A stretch of DNA of 64,000 nucleotides from NCBI GenBank assembly GCA_949825065.1, contig OX463859.1, positions 25,499,847-25,563,846 of the forward strand, written 5' to 3'. Position 1 is the stretch's first letter. Every line of letters starts with the position of its first letter. Of this stretch, positions 37,110-48,125 are shown in pieces. The position numbers and the translations under genes were made by a program. This DNA comes from Odontocerum albicorne. Taxonomy: Eukaryota > Arthropoda > Insecta > Trichoptera > Odontoceridae. The notes beneath the pieces were generated by a model, which made no database searches, was not told where the DNA came from, and saw nothing but the letters and a program-made list of their open reading frames with translations.

Positions 37110-37910
37110 TTCGTGTACATGATACGAGGCTGTGGTCTAACACACTAAGCGAGCTCTTCTCTTTCCGATTCTGGACTATGCGGACGTATGTTACTTAGAT
37201 GTTACAGAGGAACAGCTGGACAAATGACAGCATCTTCAAAATGTTTATCTAAGATTTATTTTCAACCTACAAAAGTACGATCATATAACTTCATACCAGA
37301 AGGCATTAAACTGGTTGAATGTTAGAAATAGGCGCCAAATTCACACACTGTATTTATTGTATAACATCATTAACTGTCCCACCAGCCCCTATTATCTTGC
37401 CGAAAATTTTCAGTCGTCTTTCCAATCATGTATTAGCGCTACGCTCAAACAGATATTGTTTATTGGCATTTCCAGTTCACCGCTCCTCTTTTTTACGTCG
37501 TCCTTTACCGTCCATGCAGTGAGACTCTGGAATCAGTTACAAACCAATAAAAGACTCGCTCCATCCTTGGCATGTTTTAAGAAGCGACTGAAAACATTTA
37601 ATTTCTAGTAAATAAAATAACGTGTTTCATTCCTGATTTTTCTTTTCGTTTCCTCTCCGCCATCCCTTTCTTTTCTTTTGATTGATGATATCTCACTTTA
37701 TATGAAAAATAATATTCGGGTGATTGTCCATCTTTGTGGGCATATGTTCACGTATGTGTTTATGGATTTCGCGGGGATGGATAGTCATTTGAATAGTTTA
37801 TGCGACCACGTAACTTGCTTCATTTACTTTGTCTGGTTGGTTGAAAGAGATTGCCGCCTGGCAATAAGTCCGCCAGATTGTATTTGCATAAAAGTGATAA
37901 ATAAATAAAT
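37110..37910 (+). mobile_element. LINE-B, 5'-truncated copy
   Basis: The coding end of a CR1/Jockey-group non-LTR element plus its complete 3' untranslated region. The coding part runs to the stop at 37608. The 3' part contains TGGATAGTCATTTGAATAG, GCGACCACGTAACTTGCTTC and then the tail TCTGGTTGGTTGAAAGAGAT followed by TGCCGCCTGGCAATAAG. It ends in ATAAATAAATAA. The tail is nearly the same as that of SINE-1. Other copies are at 30.6, 49.6 and 53.3 kb. Confidence 0.88.
37150..37608 (+). pseudogene. LINE-B polyprotein C-terminus
   Basis: In one frame, with one early stop, it reads LFPILDYADVCYLDVTEEQL, then LQNVYLRFIFNLQKYDHITS and YQKALNWLNVRNRRQIHTLY. The uninterrupted stretch from 37315 ends SFTVHAVRLWNQLQTNKRLA and LACFKKRLKTFNF. 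This is the region after the reverse transcriptase in CR1/Jockey-group proteins, with the usual 'RLWN.LP....S...FK..L' end. The reverse transcriptase itself is absent. The reading frame is better kept than in the copies at 30.6 and 53.3 kb. Confidence 0.85.
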
Positions 37911-37911
37911 A

Positions 37912-37990
37912 AGCGAGCGCTCGCCTCAAGTTCGATTCTCGGTGATTTCACTTCCGGACTGGTTTTTATTTTAGATCATTTTACGTTTGA
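37912..37990 (+). mobile_element. SINE-1 relic after LINE-B
   Basis: GCGCTCGCCTCAAGTTCGAT followed by TCTCGG resembles the B-box region of SINE-1, and CCGGACTGGTTTTTATTTTA resembles its body. It lies directly after the LINE-B tail. Confidence 0.45.
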
Positions 37991-38039
37991 ATTAGTGTGT
38001 TTCTGTAACTTATTTGCTACGTTTCATTAATTATGTAAT

Positions 38040-38880
38040 ATAAGCTTTCTTCCATCACTTCCTGCTCGGTATCTTACGGCGGAGCTTTTCAGAGAGTATC
38101 AAGTCCTGAACATAGCCAATTTACATCTCAAATCCATTCTCTGGCACTACCATCGCGAGGAAGGGAAGATGCAGACTCAGCAGACACGCATGACACGCAT
38201 GGCAACTAATGAAATGTTCACCATCCCTAGAGTTAAAACCTCTTTTGCCCAAAGGCAATATGCTTATTCGGCTCCCATTATATACAATGGCGTGCCGACT
38301 TCAATAAAGGTAAAGGTAGGAAAACCATTTAGACAGTCGATCGGAGCGTGGTTGTTATTGCGACAGGATTTTGAGTACTTGGGCTTTCAGGATGAATGGC
38401 GAGTTGGAAAGATTTGTGTGAGCTCGTGAGTGTGGGTTTCTTCTTGTTTTAATTTTGGTTGTTTTTGTATTTGTGTTTCTGTGTATTTTTTGTTCTAATT
38501 TTAATTTTTATTGTTATGATTGTGTGCGGTATATTGTGGGATGAATATTTTTGGTCTTTCTGGAGTGATGATGTGTGAGGAGTTGAATTTCGCATGAGGT
38601 TTCCAGTTGTATTTGAGTGTCACTGTTTGTCAGGTTGATGAAAGCGTACAACGGGGTTTTGTTTTTGTGTAATCAAAAATCGGAAAGAAGTATCGATTTA
38701 TTTTTTCATGCTAAATATCTTCAGTGAGATACAGGCAAAAGCCTAGTTTACTGGGGATACGACAAATGAAAGGCAACAAACCCAGATCCATTAAAATTGC
38801 ATGTCCAAATCAAATTATCTGTTGTTTTTCCGCAAATTGTGTATATTTCTTGTCATGTGTTATAATAATAATAATAAAAA
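38040..38880 (+). mobile_element. LINE-A 3' fragment
   Basis: The coding remnant begins in shifted frames with LPARYLTAELFREYQVLNIA and HLKSILWHYHREEGKMQTQQ. It is then open from 38169 to the stop at 38429: TRMATNEMFTIPRVKTSFAQ, RQYAYSAPIIYNGVPTSIK, RQSIGAWLLLRQDFEYLGFQ, and finally DEWRVGKICVSS. The 3' untranslated part ends near the ATAATAATAATAA tract at 38862-38878. Such Y.AP..YN..P endings are common to CR1/Jockey-group proteins. Confidence 0.85.
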
Positions 38881-38899
38881 AGCACTATATGATCAACCC

Positions 38900-39344
38900 A
38901 AAAATAGCGCTATAAAATTCTCAGTCTAACGAAAGTGTGCAAGTGTTATTATTGCCCGTTCTAGTGTAGTTGTATTTCTAAAACTGGCAATGGCAAACTG
39001 TAAGATCGCTATTCGCATCTTGAATTTGTGTGTGGTTAAAGATTGCCATACTTGTAAATAAACGAATTTATATTAGAAATACTTTTAAATAATAGGAATA
39101 GGGTGCGGATTGGAATTAAATACTATACTAACAATGAATAAACCGTCAAGAAAGAATAAATATAAAAGCAGTATGAAAGATATGACAAGTTTGGCTATAC
39201 CCAAAGTACAGTGGCGTGTAAAATAAATTAAATTGTGAAAAAGGTAAGACTTTAAAAACTTTAATTATTGTATAGTATGCATAACTTATTGTATGGGACG
39301 TAGTGGAAATCAAAAAAGTATGCCAGGATATAATTAAGTGCAGA
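38900..39344. other. No recognised feature
   Basis: Mostly AT-rich with no visible gene. Confidence 0.45.
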
Positions 39345-39665
39345 ACTATTATTTCTGCCTACCTTAAAAGGGGTATGTCGTGATTATAGTATAAATCTTC
39401 CCTTTCTGCCTACTTTAAAAGGGATATGTCGTGATTATAGTATACATTTTCCCTTTCTCCCTACCTTAAAAGGGATATGTCGTGATTTTACAAAAGTATA
39501 AATCTTCCCTTTCTGCCTACCTTAAAAGGGATATGTCGTGATTATAGTATAAATCTTCCCTTTCTCCCTACCTTAAAAAGGATATGTCGTGATTAAAGTA
39601 TAAATCTTCCCTTTCTGCCTACTTTAAAAGGGATATGTCGTGACTATAGGATAAATCTTCCCTTT
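39345..39665. repeat. 51-bp minisatellite, six copies
   Basis: The word GGATATGTCGTGATTATAG recurs at about 51-base spacing (near 39371, 39421, 39472, 39528, 39580 and 39630). One copy has a 5-base insertion. Each unit also contains CCCTTT and AAAGGG, which are complementary. Confidence 0.95.
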
Positions 39666-39717
39666 GTAGACTGTAGCGTACTGACCCTGTTCTATATAGT
39701 TTTGGAACTTGAAATGG

Positions 39718-39760
39718 GTTTCCATCGTAAACTAACTAATGTTTAGTTTACGATGGAAAC
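39718..39760. repeat. Perfect inverted repeat (hairpin)
   Basis: 18-bp arms, GTTTCCATCGTAAACTAA and its exact complement, separated by 7 bases. Confidence 0.95.
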
Positions 39761-39825
39761 TTACGAAAATTTTTACCAAAACCAACACTGTCGTAATGCC
39801 GCAGCCACCATAGTCAACAGATACT

Positions 39826-39841
39826 CCCCCCCCCCCCCCCC
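39826..39841. repeat. Poly-C run
   Basis: Sixteen consecutive C, unusual in DNA this AT-rich; its length may be uncertain in the assembly. Confidence 0.95.
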
Positions 39842-39944
39842 GAGACTTTACTGTTCCCGAAAATTCAGACATGAGTCGCGATAGGAAAGTTCACCCCGAT
39901 AGTAAGATGTAATTTTTTTTCTAATTTATCGTATTATCGATTTT

Positions 39945-40130
39945 CATGGCCTAGTTTGTATGACATGACGGCAATCTTTCAGCCCGGGGTTGCCGGTTCG
40001 ATTTTCGTTGGAAACAAGATTTTTATAAGAGAAATTCCAGTCTGGTTGTCACAAGGGGCATCTTTAACATCTTCTTAGTTAGTAGGAAGAAATTGCTAAA
40101 TGGGTAATGCACCCATTAGTAAGTACAATA
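39945..40130 (+). mobile_element. SINE-1 copy, diverged
   Basis: Begins CATGGCCTAGTTTGTATGAC (A-box side), then GCCGGTTCGATTTTCGTTGG (B-box side), then AATTCCAGTCTGGTTGTCAC as in the copy at 58.1 kb. The 3' tail is partly lost. Confidence 0.6.
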
Positions 40131-40304
40131 TACAACGAAAGTGTAATAGAAAAATCAAATTATGCCTTAATAGGAAAGTTTTGCGGTCTATCTTCTGTGT
40201 CTACCGCGATTGAGACGTAGTGTTACTGAAATGTAAGTAAAAAAATATGATTTTGCACTTTTTATTTACATGCAACTATTAAACTGTACAACACTTTTGT
40301 TGTA

Positions 40305-40545
40305 TAAAGTACAACCTGGTGAGCTTATTGCCATATGGCGATATCTTTTAACCAACTAAAAAGATTGGAAGTGATTTCTACATGACAATAAGGCCGCCAG
40401 ATTAAAATAAAATGTGTTTTAAGAGACCTTAAACGGAACCAGATTGAAATCCTTTGTTAAAAAAATCTGGGTTCCAACAGGAATCGCACTCGCAACCTCC
40501 GGGCTGGGAGACAAGCATCTCAACAACTAGACAACGAAGGTCGTC
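40305..40545 (-). mobile_element. SINE-1 copy, diverged
   Basis: On the minus strand the head reads GACCTTCGTTGTCTAGTTGT and a B-box-like GGTTGCGAGTGCGATTCCTG. The body follows, and the LINE-B-like tail (complement of TTATTGCCATATGGCGATAT) lies at 40305-40350. An AAATCTGGG stretch matches the body of the other copies. Confidence 0.6.
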
Positions 40546-40754
40546 AACAACTAAGCCACGGGTAAAGGTCTGCAAAGGAATTGTAAAAAGGAAAATGAAT
40601 TATTTGAATAAGTATAAACCTATTTTGGTGAGAATTTACTTTTCAATCATTATATAATATTATAAAAGATTGAATGGGAAAGTAATGTGCTTGGTTGTAA
40701 ATCGTTTGAGAAGAAAAATATTCAAATATAGGCGAAACACTAATTAATTAAGTT

Positions 40755-40954
40755 NNNNNNNNNNNNNNNNNNNNNNNNNNNNNNNNNNNNNNNNNNNNNN
40801 NNNNNNNNNNNNNNNNNNNNNNNNNNNNNNNNNNNNNNNNNNNNNNNNNNNNNNNNNNNNNNNNNNNNNNNNNNNNNNNNNNNNNNNNNNNNNNNNNNNN
40901 NNNNNNNNNNNNNNNNNNNNNNNNNNNNNNNNNNNNNNNNNNNNNNNNNNNNNN
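40755..40954. other. Assembly gap
   Basis: Exactly 200 N. A round length suggests a placeholder rather than a measured distance. The gap borders repeat-filled DNA. Confidence 1.
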
Positions 40955-42394
40955 GAAACAGTTCTATAGTCGACTACTGGTCACTCGACCACGCTCTTTA
41001 GCTTCTAAAGAGAAAATACACAAATAACTCTACCGTTATTGCAACAACAAAGAGGCTATACTCTATTTATCACTTGGCCATGGTCCCTTCATGTGCTTTG
41101 ACTACGAGAATCCCGACTAATTCTCTCCTGACTTTTATGACATGGAATGGTATACTCTACTACCGATCACCTGGCCACGCTCTTACGTAAAAGGAAGCGA
41201 GGCGAGATCTTTTATCTTCCTTAATTGTTAGCTCGAAAACTGAGCAGAGTTTTCACAAATCCTCAACTAATCACGACTGGAAACAGACAATCTCTGCGCC
41301 ATCTTTATGCTATCACTTCTTACACCCGCGATAATTCGTTATCTGACAAGGGTGGCTCTAAAGAATGATTTTAAATTCTCTATTCTTGGAATATAATCTG
41401 TAAGGGACTCAACTGTTTCTATACATAAGCCTGTCTAGTCTGCACTTTATCCTAAAGTCTTCCGACCCATACCCTTCTAGGAAAACCCTATAGACTACCT
41501 GGCAATCACTACCTTTTTAACCTTAATTCTGAGAAGGTTAATGTTGCATCTCACAGGAACTATGGCTAGTTGAAGGAAGTCTATTTACTTCTACTTCAAG
41601 GATAAACAAGCCATCTTCTTTGTACCCAGTGCACCGACACAAAACAAAGGAATCTATTCAAAACGAAATTCTTTTCGAAACCAACCGTGTTATCCAGATA
41701 CACTGACAGAAACAAAGGAATTATCCTAAAACCATATTCCTACCGAAACCCATAAACCACTTTGTTAACAATCGTATTGATACAAAAACACAAAGGAATC
41801 TAACCAACCGAAATTCTATTCAGTGTTTAAAAACAGCGCATGTAAGAAAACTCAGCATCAACTGGCTGACTATCAATAAAATACGACAGCCCTTTCTAAC
41901 AATCCCTATGTCAATAAGAACAGCCAATATCACCGAACGACATCAATTATGACGCAATACTTTCTACACAAATTCGCCATAACAACAGTAGCTCCGCGTA
42001 ATAATTTGCAATATCCTATTACAAGAACCCTGCTAGAACTCAATCCCAGTTCTCTCTATTCCAACATATTGTTTAATAACAGCCACTGCTATCACGAAAA
42101 AAAATTATAACTATGACGCAATACTATTCACATCTAGAGCCTTCTTCTAGTTCCCACTCTTTTTCTTTTTCACAATATTTACTGCCTGACCTGCTACACC
42201 GTTATCAAAATAAACTATCCATAATTACGACGCAATTCGTCCTTTTGCCTTTGACTTTGAAAATTACCAAACCGAACACTGCGATTTTAACTATTACTTA
42301 GTCCTAAACAAAATCCGTAAACCGGGTCACTAGCGCGATTGAAACATTATCTACGGAAGTTTCTTTCTCCTTTCGAAGGTGAGATTGATCTCAA
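40955..42394 (-). mobile_element. LTR element interior, distal part
   Basis: Degenerate repeats: GTCACTCGACCACGCTCTTT, ATCACTTGGCCATGGTCCCT and ATCACCTGGCCACGCTCTTA lie about 90-100 bases apart. The end (about 42270-42394) is homologous to 46280-46420, with AACTATTACTTAGTCCTAAAC matching ATTATTATTTACTCCTAAAC. It therefore belongs to the same repeated leader as the DNA beyond LINE-C. No open frame longer than 62 codons is present, so gag and pol are not visible. Confidence 0.55.
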
Positions 42395-45300
42395 TTGTGC
42401 TCTCCCGCGATGATATAGACGTGCTCTGTCTTAATGAAACCTGGTTGTCGCCAGCGTCTGATATTGCTGGCTTTATGATACCAGGTTACTCTTTTCTTCA
42501 AACCCCTAGGCACACTAGAGGTGGTGGTGTGGGTTTCTTTATAAAAGAGCATTTAAACGCGACGATATTGTTAGCATCATGTGATCGTGATGTTGAGTAC
42601 TCCTGGATGAAACTTAAAATAAATGGTATAACTATAGTCATCGGCACAATCTACCGTCCTCCAAACTCTAATCTAAATACTGCTCTAGATGTTTTAAGTG
42701 AACATTTGTCACGATTTCTGCCATGCTGTGACCATATATTTTTCATGGGTGACCTGAACATCAACCTTTTAAATACGACCACTGCTTTCTATAAAAAAAT
42801 CCAAGATTTGATTGATTCTTTTGGACTCTCGCAATTAGTTTCGGAACCCACCAGGATTACTGGCTATAGTGAGACATTATTAGACGTTTTTTGCACCGAC
42901 TCGAAGCATGTGGTTCTATCTGTGGAGGTATTTCACTGTAGTGATGTAAGTGATCATGGTATGGTGATTGGTGTCTTGAACCTCCCAAAACAAAAGGCCC
43001 CACCATGTACCATTGAGTATAGAGACTTTACCGCTGCTAACCAGAATGAGCTCTACGTCGCGTTAAGTCGTGTGCCGTGGTATCGTATCTATCGTGAGGG
43101 AAGCGTGGCTGGTAGGGTTGAGGTGCTAAATTCGCTATTGCATGACATTTTGGAAGGCCATTTCCCACTCAGGAGGAAAACTTTTTACCGCTCGCGTAGT
43201 CCATGGTTCACAGCTACAATAAGGATGTTAATCAAGTCGAGAAACAGGGCGGAAAATAAATTCAAGAGGACAAAGCACCCATTGCATGAATATGAATATA
43301 AATTACTTCGAAATCAAACAAATACTGCCATAAGACGTGAAAAAAGGGCTTACTTCTCTAATTTTGTTAACTGCAATACTAAAAACCCAAAGGAGATGTG
43401 GAAGAACCTGAACTCGTTGATAAATCCAAACAAAGGAACGTCTGGTGGAGTTCCATCCCATCTGACCAATCCTGATGATTTAAACAATTTCTTCGCGTCA
43501 GCGAGTCAGAGTGATCTGCCCGACACAACTCTTTTAAACTATTATGCAAACAATCGTAGGGAGGGAAGCTCAACGTTTGAGTTCTCATTCGTCACACCCG
43601 AACAAGTCGAAAAGGCTCTTGAATTTATTAAATCGAATGCAGTGGGTGCTGATGGAATTCCGATAAAATTGATACGACTCTGTTTGCCATTTATTAAGGA
43701 CATACTAGCGGGAATTTTTAATGCATCGCTTCAGGAGAAAGTATTTCCATATGTTTGGAGGTCTGCTCTAGTCGTCCCAATTCCAAAGAAACAAAACGTC
43801 GTTGAATTTAAGGATCTACGCCCAATAAGTATTCTCCCAGTTATATCAAAGATTTTGGAGAGATTGGTGTTCGTTCAGATATCGAATTATCTTCTATCCA
43901 ATGACCTATTGCCCAAGTATCAATCTGGCTTCAGGCCTAAATATAGCACAACGACGGCACTGAGCTGTGTGGTGGATGACATATTGCGGGAATCAGATAA
44001 GGGAAAGGTTACTGCTCTGCTTCTGCTGGATTATTCAAGAGCTTTTGATACTGTCAATACAGATCTCCTGGTCTCTAAACTGTCCTTTTTGGGGTTCTCA
44101 GAGAGTGCATGCCAGTGGCTAAGGAGTTTCCTAACTGGTAGGAGTCAACGAGTTACCACTAGAGACCAGGCTGGACTACGAGTGTTGTCCCACCCCACGA
44201 GCCTTAAAAATGGATGCCCCCAAGGGTCAATACTGAGTCCATTACTCTTTAGCCTATATACATCTGATCTTCCAGATGTGATAAGGAACTGTAGCTACCA
44301 CATGTATGCGGACGATACTCAACTTTATTATTCATTTGGAAGTGATGAGGTTCAGTCTGCCACTCAACACATAAATGATGACCTCGAGCGGCTGATGATA
44401 TGGTCTAGGAGGCATGCGCTTCTCTTGAACCCTGCAAAATCGGTTGTGATTGTAATGGGTACAAGACAACAAGTCGAAAAGTTGAACGAGCCTTTGAAAA
44501 TAAAGATTGGTAACGCGACTGTGCCTACAGAGAGCGTGGTGCGTAATTTGGGTGTGTATATGGAATATGACTTAAGATTCGAGGCTCACGTTAGAACTAA
44601 ATTACAATGGGCTTTTTCGCGGCTTAAAAATATTTATCGCATCCGTCAAAACCTATCCATTGAGGCTAGACGTAGAATAATCGACGCGCTCATTATCCCA
44701 ATAGTCGAGTATGGTGATTGCATCTATGGACCGTGCCTTCTAAGGAGAACCGAACGGAAATTGCAAAGATTGCAAAATGCTTGCTGTAGGTATTGTTTTA
44801 ACATTCCCCCCAGAGGACACATCACCCCTTTTTTGAGAGCTTTTAAAATTATTGACATGAAACAAAGACGGTTTCTTCATTTAAGCGTACTCATGCATAA
44901 AATTACCAGTTCAAAAATGCCACTTTATCTCTTCGAAAAACTGAATTGGTCTAGAAACTTTCACGGCTACGAGACTAGAGGCAGAGAGACTCTTTTACTT
45001 ATCCCAAACCATAGCCTAACACTGTTCAGGGGATCCTTCTCATACTCATCCAGCAAATGCTGGAATGAGTTGCCCCAGGCCTTGAAGGAGCGGGTGAATA
45101 GCTATACCTTCAGAGATGCTCTAAAGCGTTATCTTCTGGGTGGTTAATGGGTTTCTCAGTGGTTAATGGGTCTCTTGTTTGCTTTTCTTTTCTTGTTTTC
45201 TTTCTTTTCTCTCTTTTCGCTGGTGGTGAATCGAGGATTGTGCATACATGTTTGTGCGTCATTTCCTCATTAATTCTTTTAAAACTGCTTATCTATTTCA

Positions 45301-45988
45301 ATGTATTACTGCCTAACTATTTCAATGTTGTCTCAACTATCTTACTTCACATTTGTCATTATGTAAAATTTGGACTCCTTTGAGGCTTTTCTCTTCTTTT
45401 TTTTTCTTTTTTTTCCTCGTTCTTGCTGACGGTTAACCTGAGGTGGTATATGTGGGTTTACTTTCTATTTTGTTTTCTGCCATACGTTTTTGTTTTTTTC
45501 TTTTTTCTTTTTTATTATATTTATTCTTTAATCTAGATATGCGGGGGTGTGGTATGAAAGCCCCCTGATGCCCTTGCGGTCGGGTTCGCCCTACATTGGT
45601 GGGGTGTATCTCGGCCGTGGGAATGTTTGTGGGATGAGCCCGGACCTTTTGGTGTACTGTCTCTTGAATGTGTTTTTTTCTGTTTTTCTTTTTTTGTCAT
45701 CTACTATATTTATTTTCTGTGTTTATTTTTTTGTATATATTCCTGTTTCTACGTGTCTAAGGGTGTGGGCTGAAAAACATCTGGTGTCCCCGTGGCTGGG
45801 TTCGCCCTATATTGGTGGGGTGTATTTTGGCCGAGGGGATGCTATTAGATGAGCCCAGACCTTTTGATAGCTTCTGCGTCTGATGTATTGTGTGCAATTT
45901 ATGTGTTTTTAGAAATGTTATTCAGATTTGATCTTGTACATACTATGTTGCTGTCAATAAACCTAATATTTATTTATTTATTTATTTA
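42395..45988 (+). mobile_element. LINE-C non-LTR retrotransposon, nearly complete
   Basis: A CR1/Jockey-group element inserted into the repeated leader of the LTR element, whose sequence resumes beyond it. The 5' junction lies at about 42395, inside the endonuclease domain, so ORF1 and the first part of ORF2 are missing. The 3' untranslated region is T-rich. It contains two related modules of about 100 bp (about 45543-45655 and 45760-45875), sharing GGTTCGCCCTAYATTGGTGG. The end is a (TTTA)n tail at about 45968-45988 preceded by AATAAA. I could not identify a certain target-site duplication. Confidence 0.9.
42397..45147 (+). CDS. LINE-C ORF2: endonuclease and reverse transcriptase
   Basis: A polyprotein that nicks target DNA and copies the element's RNA into the nick. 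Numbering follows the 922-residue open frame that begins at 42379, whose first five or six residues come from the flanking repeat. The endonuclease (APE type) keeps the catalytic Glu in LNETW (residue 20), GDLN (124-127) and SDH (191-193), but its first strand with the early Asn is missing. Reverse transcriptase motifs follow: LRPISILPVISKILE (near 475), YQSGFRPKYSTTTA (near 515), LLLLDYSRAFDTVN (near 550), NGCPQGSILSPLLF (near 615) and YADD at 643-646. The C-terminus has the usual CWNELPQALKE and final FRDALKRYLL block. There is no internal stop or frameshift over 2.7 kb, which implies a recent insertion. There is no proper start codon. Confidence 0.93.
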   Translation: MLSRDDIDVLCLNETWLSPASDIAGFMIPGYSFLQTPRHTRGGGVGFFIKEHLNATILLASCDRDVEYSWMKLKINGITIVIGTIYRPPNSNLNTALDVLSEHLSRFLPCCDHIFFMGDLNINLLNTTTAFYKKIQDLIDSFGLSQLVSEPTRITGYSETLLDVFCTDSKHVVLSVEVFHCSDVSDHGMVIGVLNLPKQKAPPCTIEYRDFTAANQNELYVALSRVPWYRIYREGSVAGRVEVLNSLLHDILEGHFPLRRKTFYRSRSPWFTATIRMLIKSRNRAENKFKRTKHPLHEYEYKLLRNQTNTAIRREKRAYFSNFVNCNTKNPKEMWKNLNSLINPNKGTSGGVPSHLTNPDDLNNFFASASQSDLPDTTLLNYYANNRREGSSTFEFSFVTPEQVEKALEFIKSNAVGADGIPIKLIRLCLPFIKDILAGIFNASLQEKVFPYVWRSALVVPIPKKQNVVEFKDLRPISILPVISKILERLVFVQISNYLLSNDLLPKYQSGFRPKYSTTTALSCVVDDILRESDKGKVTALLLLDYSRAFDTVNTDLLVSKLSFLGFSESACQWLRSFLTGRSQRVTTRDQAGLRVLSHPTSLKNGCPQGSILSPLLFSLYTSDLPDVIRNCSYHMYADDTQLYYSFGSDEVQSATQHINDDLERLMIWSRRHALLLNPAKSVVIVMGTRQQVEKLNEPLKIKIGNATVPTESVVRNLGVYMEYDLRFEAHVRTKLQWAFSRLKNIYRIRQNLSIEARRRIIDALIIPIVEYGDCIYGPCLLRRTERKLQRLQNACCRYCFNIPPRGHITPFLRAFKIIDMKQRRFLHLSVLMHKITSSKMPLYLFEKLNWSRNFHGYETRGRETLLLIPNHSLTLFRGSFSYSSSKCWNELPQALKERVNSYTFRDALKRYLLGG

Positions 45989-45989
45989 A

Positions 45990-47084
45990 TTAACCAGGAA
46001 CCAATTCTTATTCAACTGGAATATTCTACGAAAGTCAACACTTCTTAATTATTGTCATGATGACCACGCGCTTCCTCTATTATTTTATTAATTTAATCCA
46101 TTTCAAGTACGACACCACGTGCGAATCAACCTCCTCAAGGTAAAACATCGGACAGTATTTCCAGCCGCAAAACAAAATGGCGTCCGTCCATTACGCACGA
46201 CCATTCCATAATTTAAATTTTCTAAACATTGAACTCCTATCCTTTATCTCCTTTTCATTCTACTACAATTCGCAAAATTCACTAAACTGACCACTGTGAT
46301 ATTAATTATTATTTACTCCTAAACAAAACTCGTAAACTGGATCATTTACGCGATTGGAATATTTCTTACGAAAGTAGGGCGCATATAACACTTTACCTAG
46401 CCCATCTCCTTTCAAAGATGAACTGGAGCTTAATCCACGTGGAATTTAATTCTTTTTAAGCCTGACTATCCACGAAATACCACACTAGTCCTATTTACAA
46501 TTCTCTGACCGCGCACTTCTTTTCTTGAAAACAGGGGAGCAGAATGAAGAGATCTTCCCTCGGCCTTAATTGGATACATTGCAACAATAAAACAATAGGA
46601 CAAAAAGTCCAACCGAAGCAAATCAAGACCTTACTAAAAAACAACAATTCTATCTCGATCGTTTTGTTAAACAAACAAGGTTTCACTAAACAACGTAGTT
46701 CAAATTTACAAACAACTATAGACCAAAATGTAATTTAATCTCTATAAACAACTATATCGTTTATAGATCCACTACTGAAAGAAACTATTCTATTCATGAT
46801 TCGGCCATTATCGCTTCCCAAGATCGAAACCAAAAATAACTTGCTCCACGGAATCTTTTTAAGTAAAAGAGGAATCTAACTTAAGCGAAACTTCTACTTT
46901 TTGCAATATTAAACCGTTGAAATTCTCCATATTTCGACAAACCGAGCACCAAGAAATGATTAATCCTTGAAAGAAAACCCGAAAAACTGGGCCAACTGAA
47001 CAGCGAATTATTTCACGAAAGATAGGCGTTTCGTGCGCTTTGCCTAACCACGCACCATCTCAATATGAGATTGGTCTCAAATAA
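45990..47084 (-). mobile_element. LTR element interior, middle part
   Basis: Continuation of the repeated leader beyond LINE-C. Blocks around TACGAAAG recur near 46026, 46370 and 47015, followed each time by CGC...CC...CATCTC-like sequence. The part at 46280-46420 is homologous to 42270-42394 on the other side of LINE-C. No coding frame is visible. Confidence 0.55.
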
Positions 47085-48010
47085 CTCGGAACACAATTCT
47101 CCTGACAACAGAATATTTAGCGAACAGAAGCTAGAAAATCAATTCTTATTCTTCACTCGATTAACTAAAATTCTATTCACAATTCAAATAATGAAAAAAC
47201 TCGAAAACGGCTCTTTACCAAACCGGAGCCCGTATACATGCGACAACAAAATGGCCACGCGGTGACGAACAGTAAAAACAAACGCTGCAGACACGTGGTT
47301 CAAATTTCTAAACACACTGACTTTTTAAATCAAATTTGATAAGGAACACACAATTCTTAACAAGAAAATATTTGGAAAAAGTTAACTAAAAATCTATTCC
47401 AAAAAGACTCGAAAAACGGCCTCTCCAACTCGGAGCCCGTAGCACATGGGCACAAGGATGACCATGTGGTCGCGAACAGCGAAAACAAACGCGGGAGAAG
47501 CATGGTTCAAATCTCCAAACAAAATAACTTTCTTTTTTTTAAATCGAATTAAATAAGGAACACACAACTCTATACAACGAAATATTTAGAGAAAGTTAAC
47601 TAAGATCTAATCTTTTTCTTCCTTCGATTAACTAAAATTCTATTCACAATTCGAATAATAAAAAAACTCGAAAACGGCTCTTTACCAAACTGGAGCCCGT
47701 ATACACGCGACAACAAAGACGTCCACGTGGTCGCGAACAGCGAAAACAAACGCGGGAGAAGCATGGTTCAAATCTCTAAACACACTGACCTTTTAAATCA
47801 AATTTGATAAGGAACACACAATTCTTAACAAGAAAATATTTGGAAAAAGTTAACTAGAAAATCTATTCTTTCTCTTCTCACGATTAACTAAAATTCTATT
47901 CACAATTCGAATAATAAAAAAACTCGAAAACGGCTCTTTACCAAACTGGAGTCCGTATACACGCGACAACAAAGACGGCCACGTGGTCGCGAACAGCGAA
48001 AACAAACGGC
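47085..48010 (-). repeat. ~250-bp tandem repeats in LTR element leader
   Basis: About three and a half copies. Marker words are CCCGTATACACGCGACAAC (47229, 47444 altered, 47696, 47951), GCGAACAGCGAAAACAAACG and GATAAGGAACACACAATTCT. Spacing is about 215, 252 and 255 bases. Copies 3 and 4 are the most alike. Confidence 0.9.
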
Positions 48011-48125
48011 GCACACAAAAATATATATATAAAACACTTTCCTGTAAACAAATTATTATTTAAAACAAACAAATTATAAATAAAAACCTTGTCTAGCGAG
48101 ATATCAAGAGATACAGAGTTTTCTG

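Noticed and set aside
43379..43588. Minus-strand open frame within LINE-C
   Set aside because: Shadow of the LINE-C coding frame.
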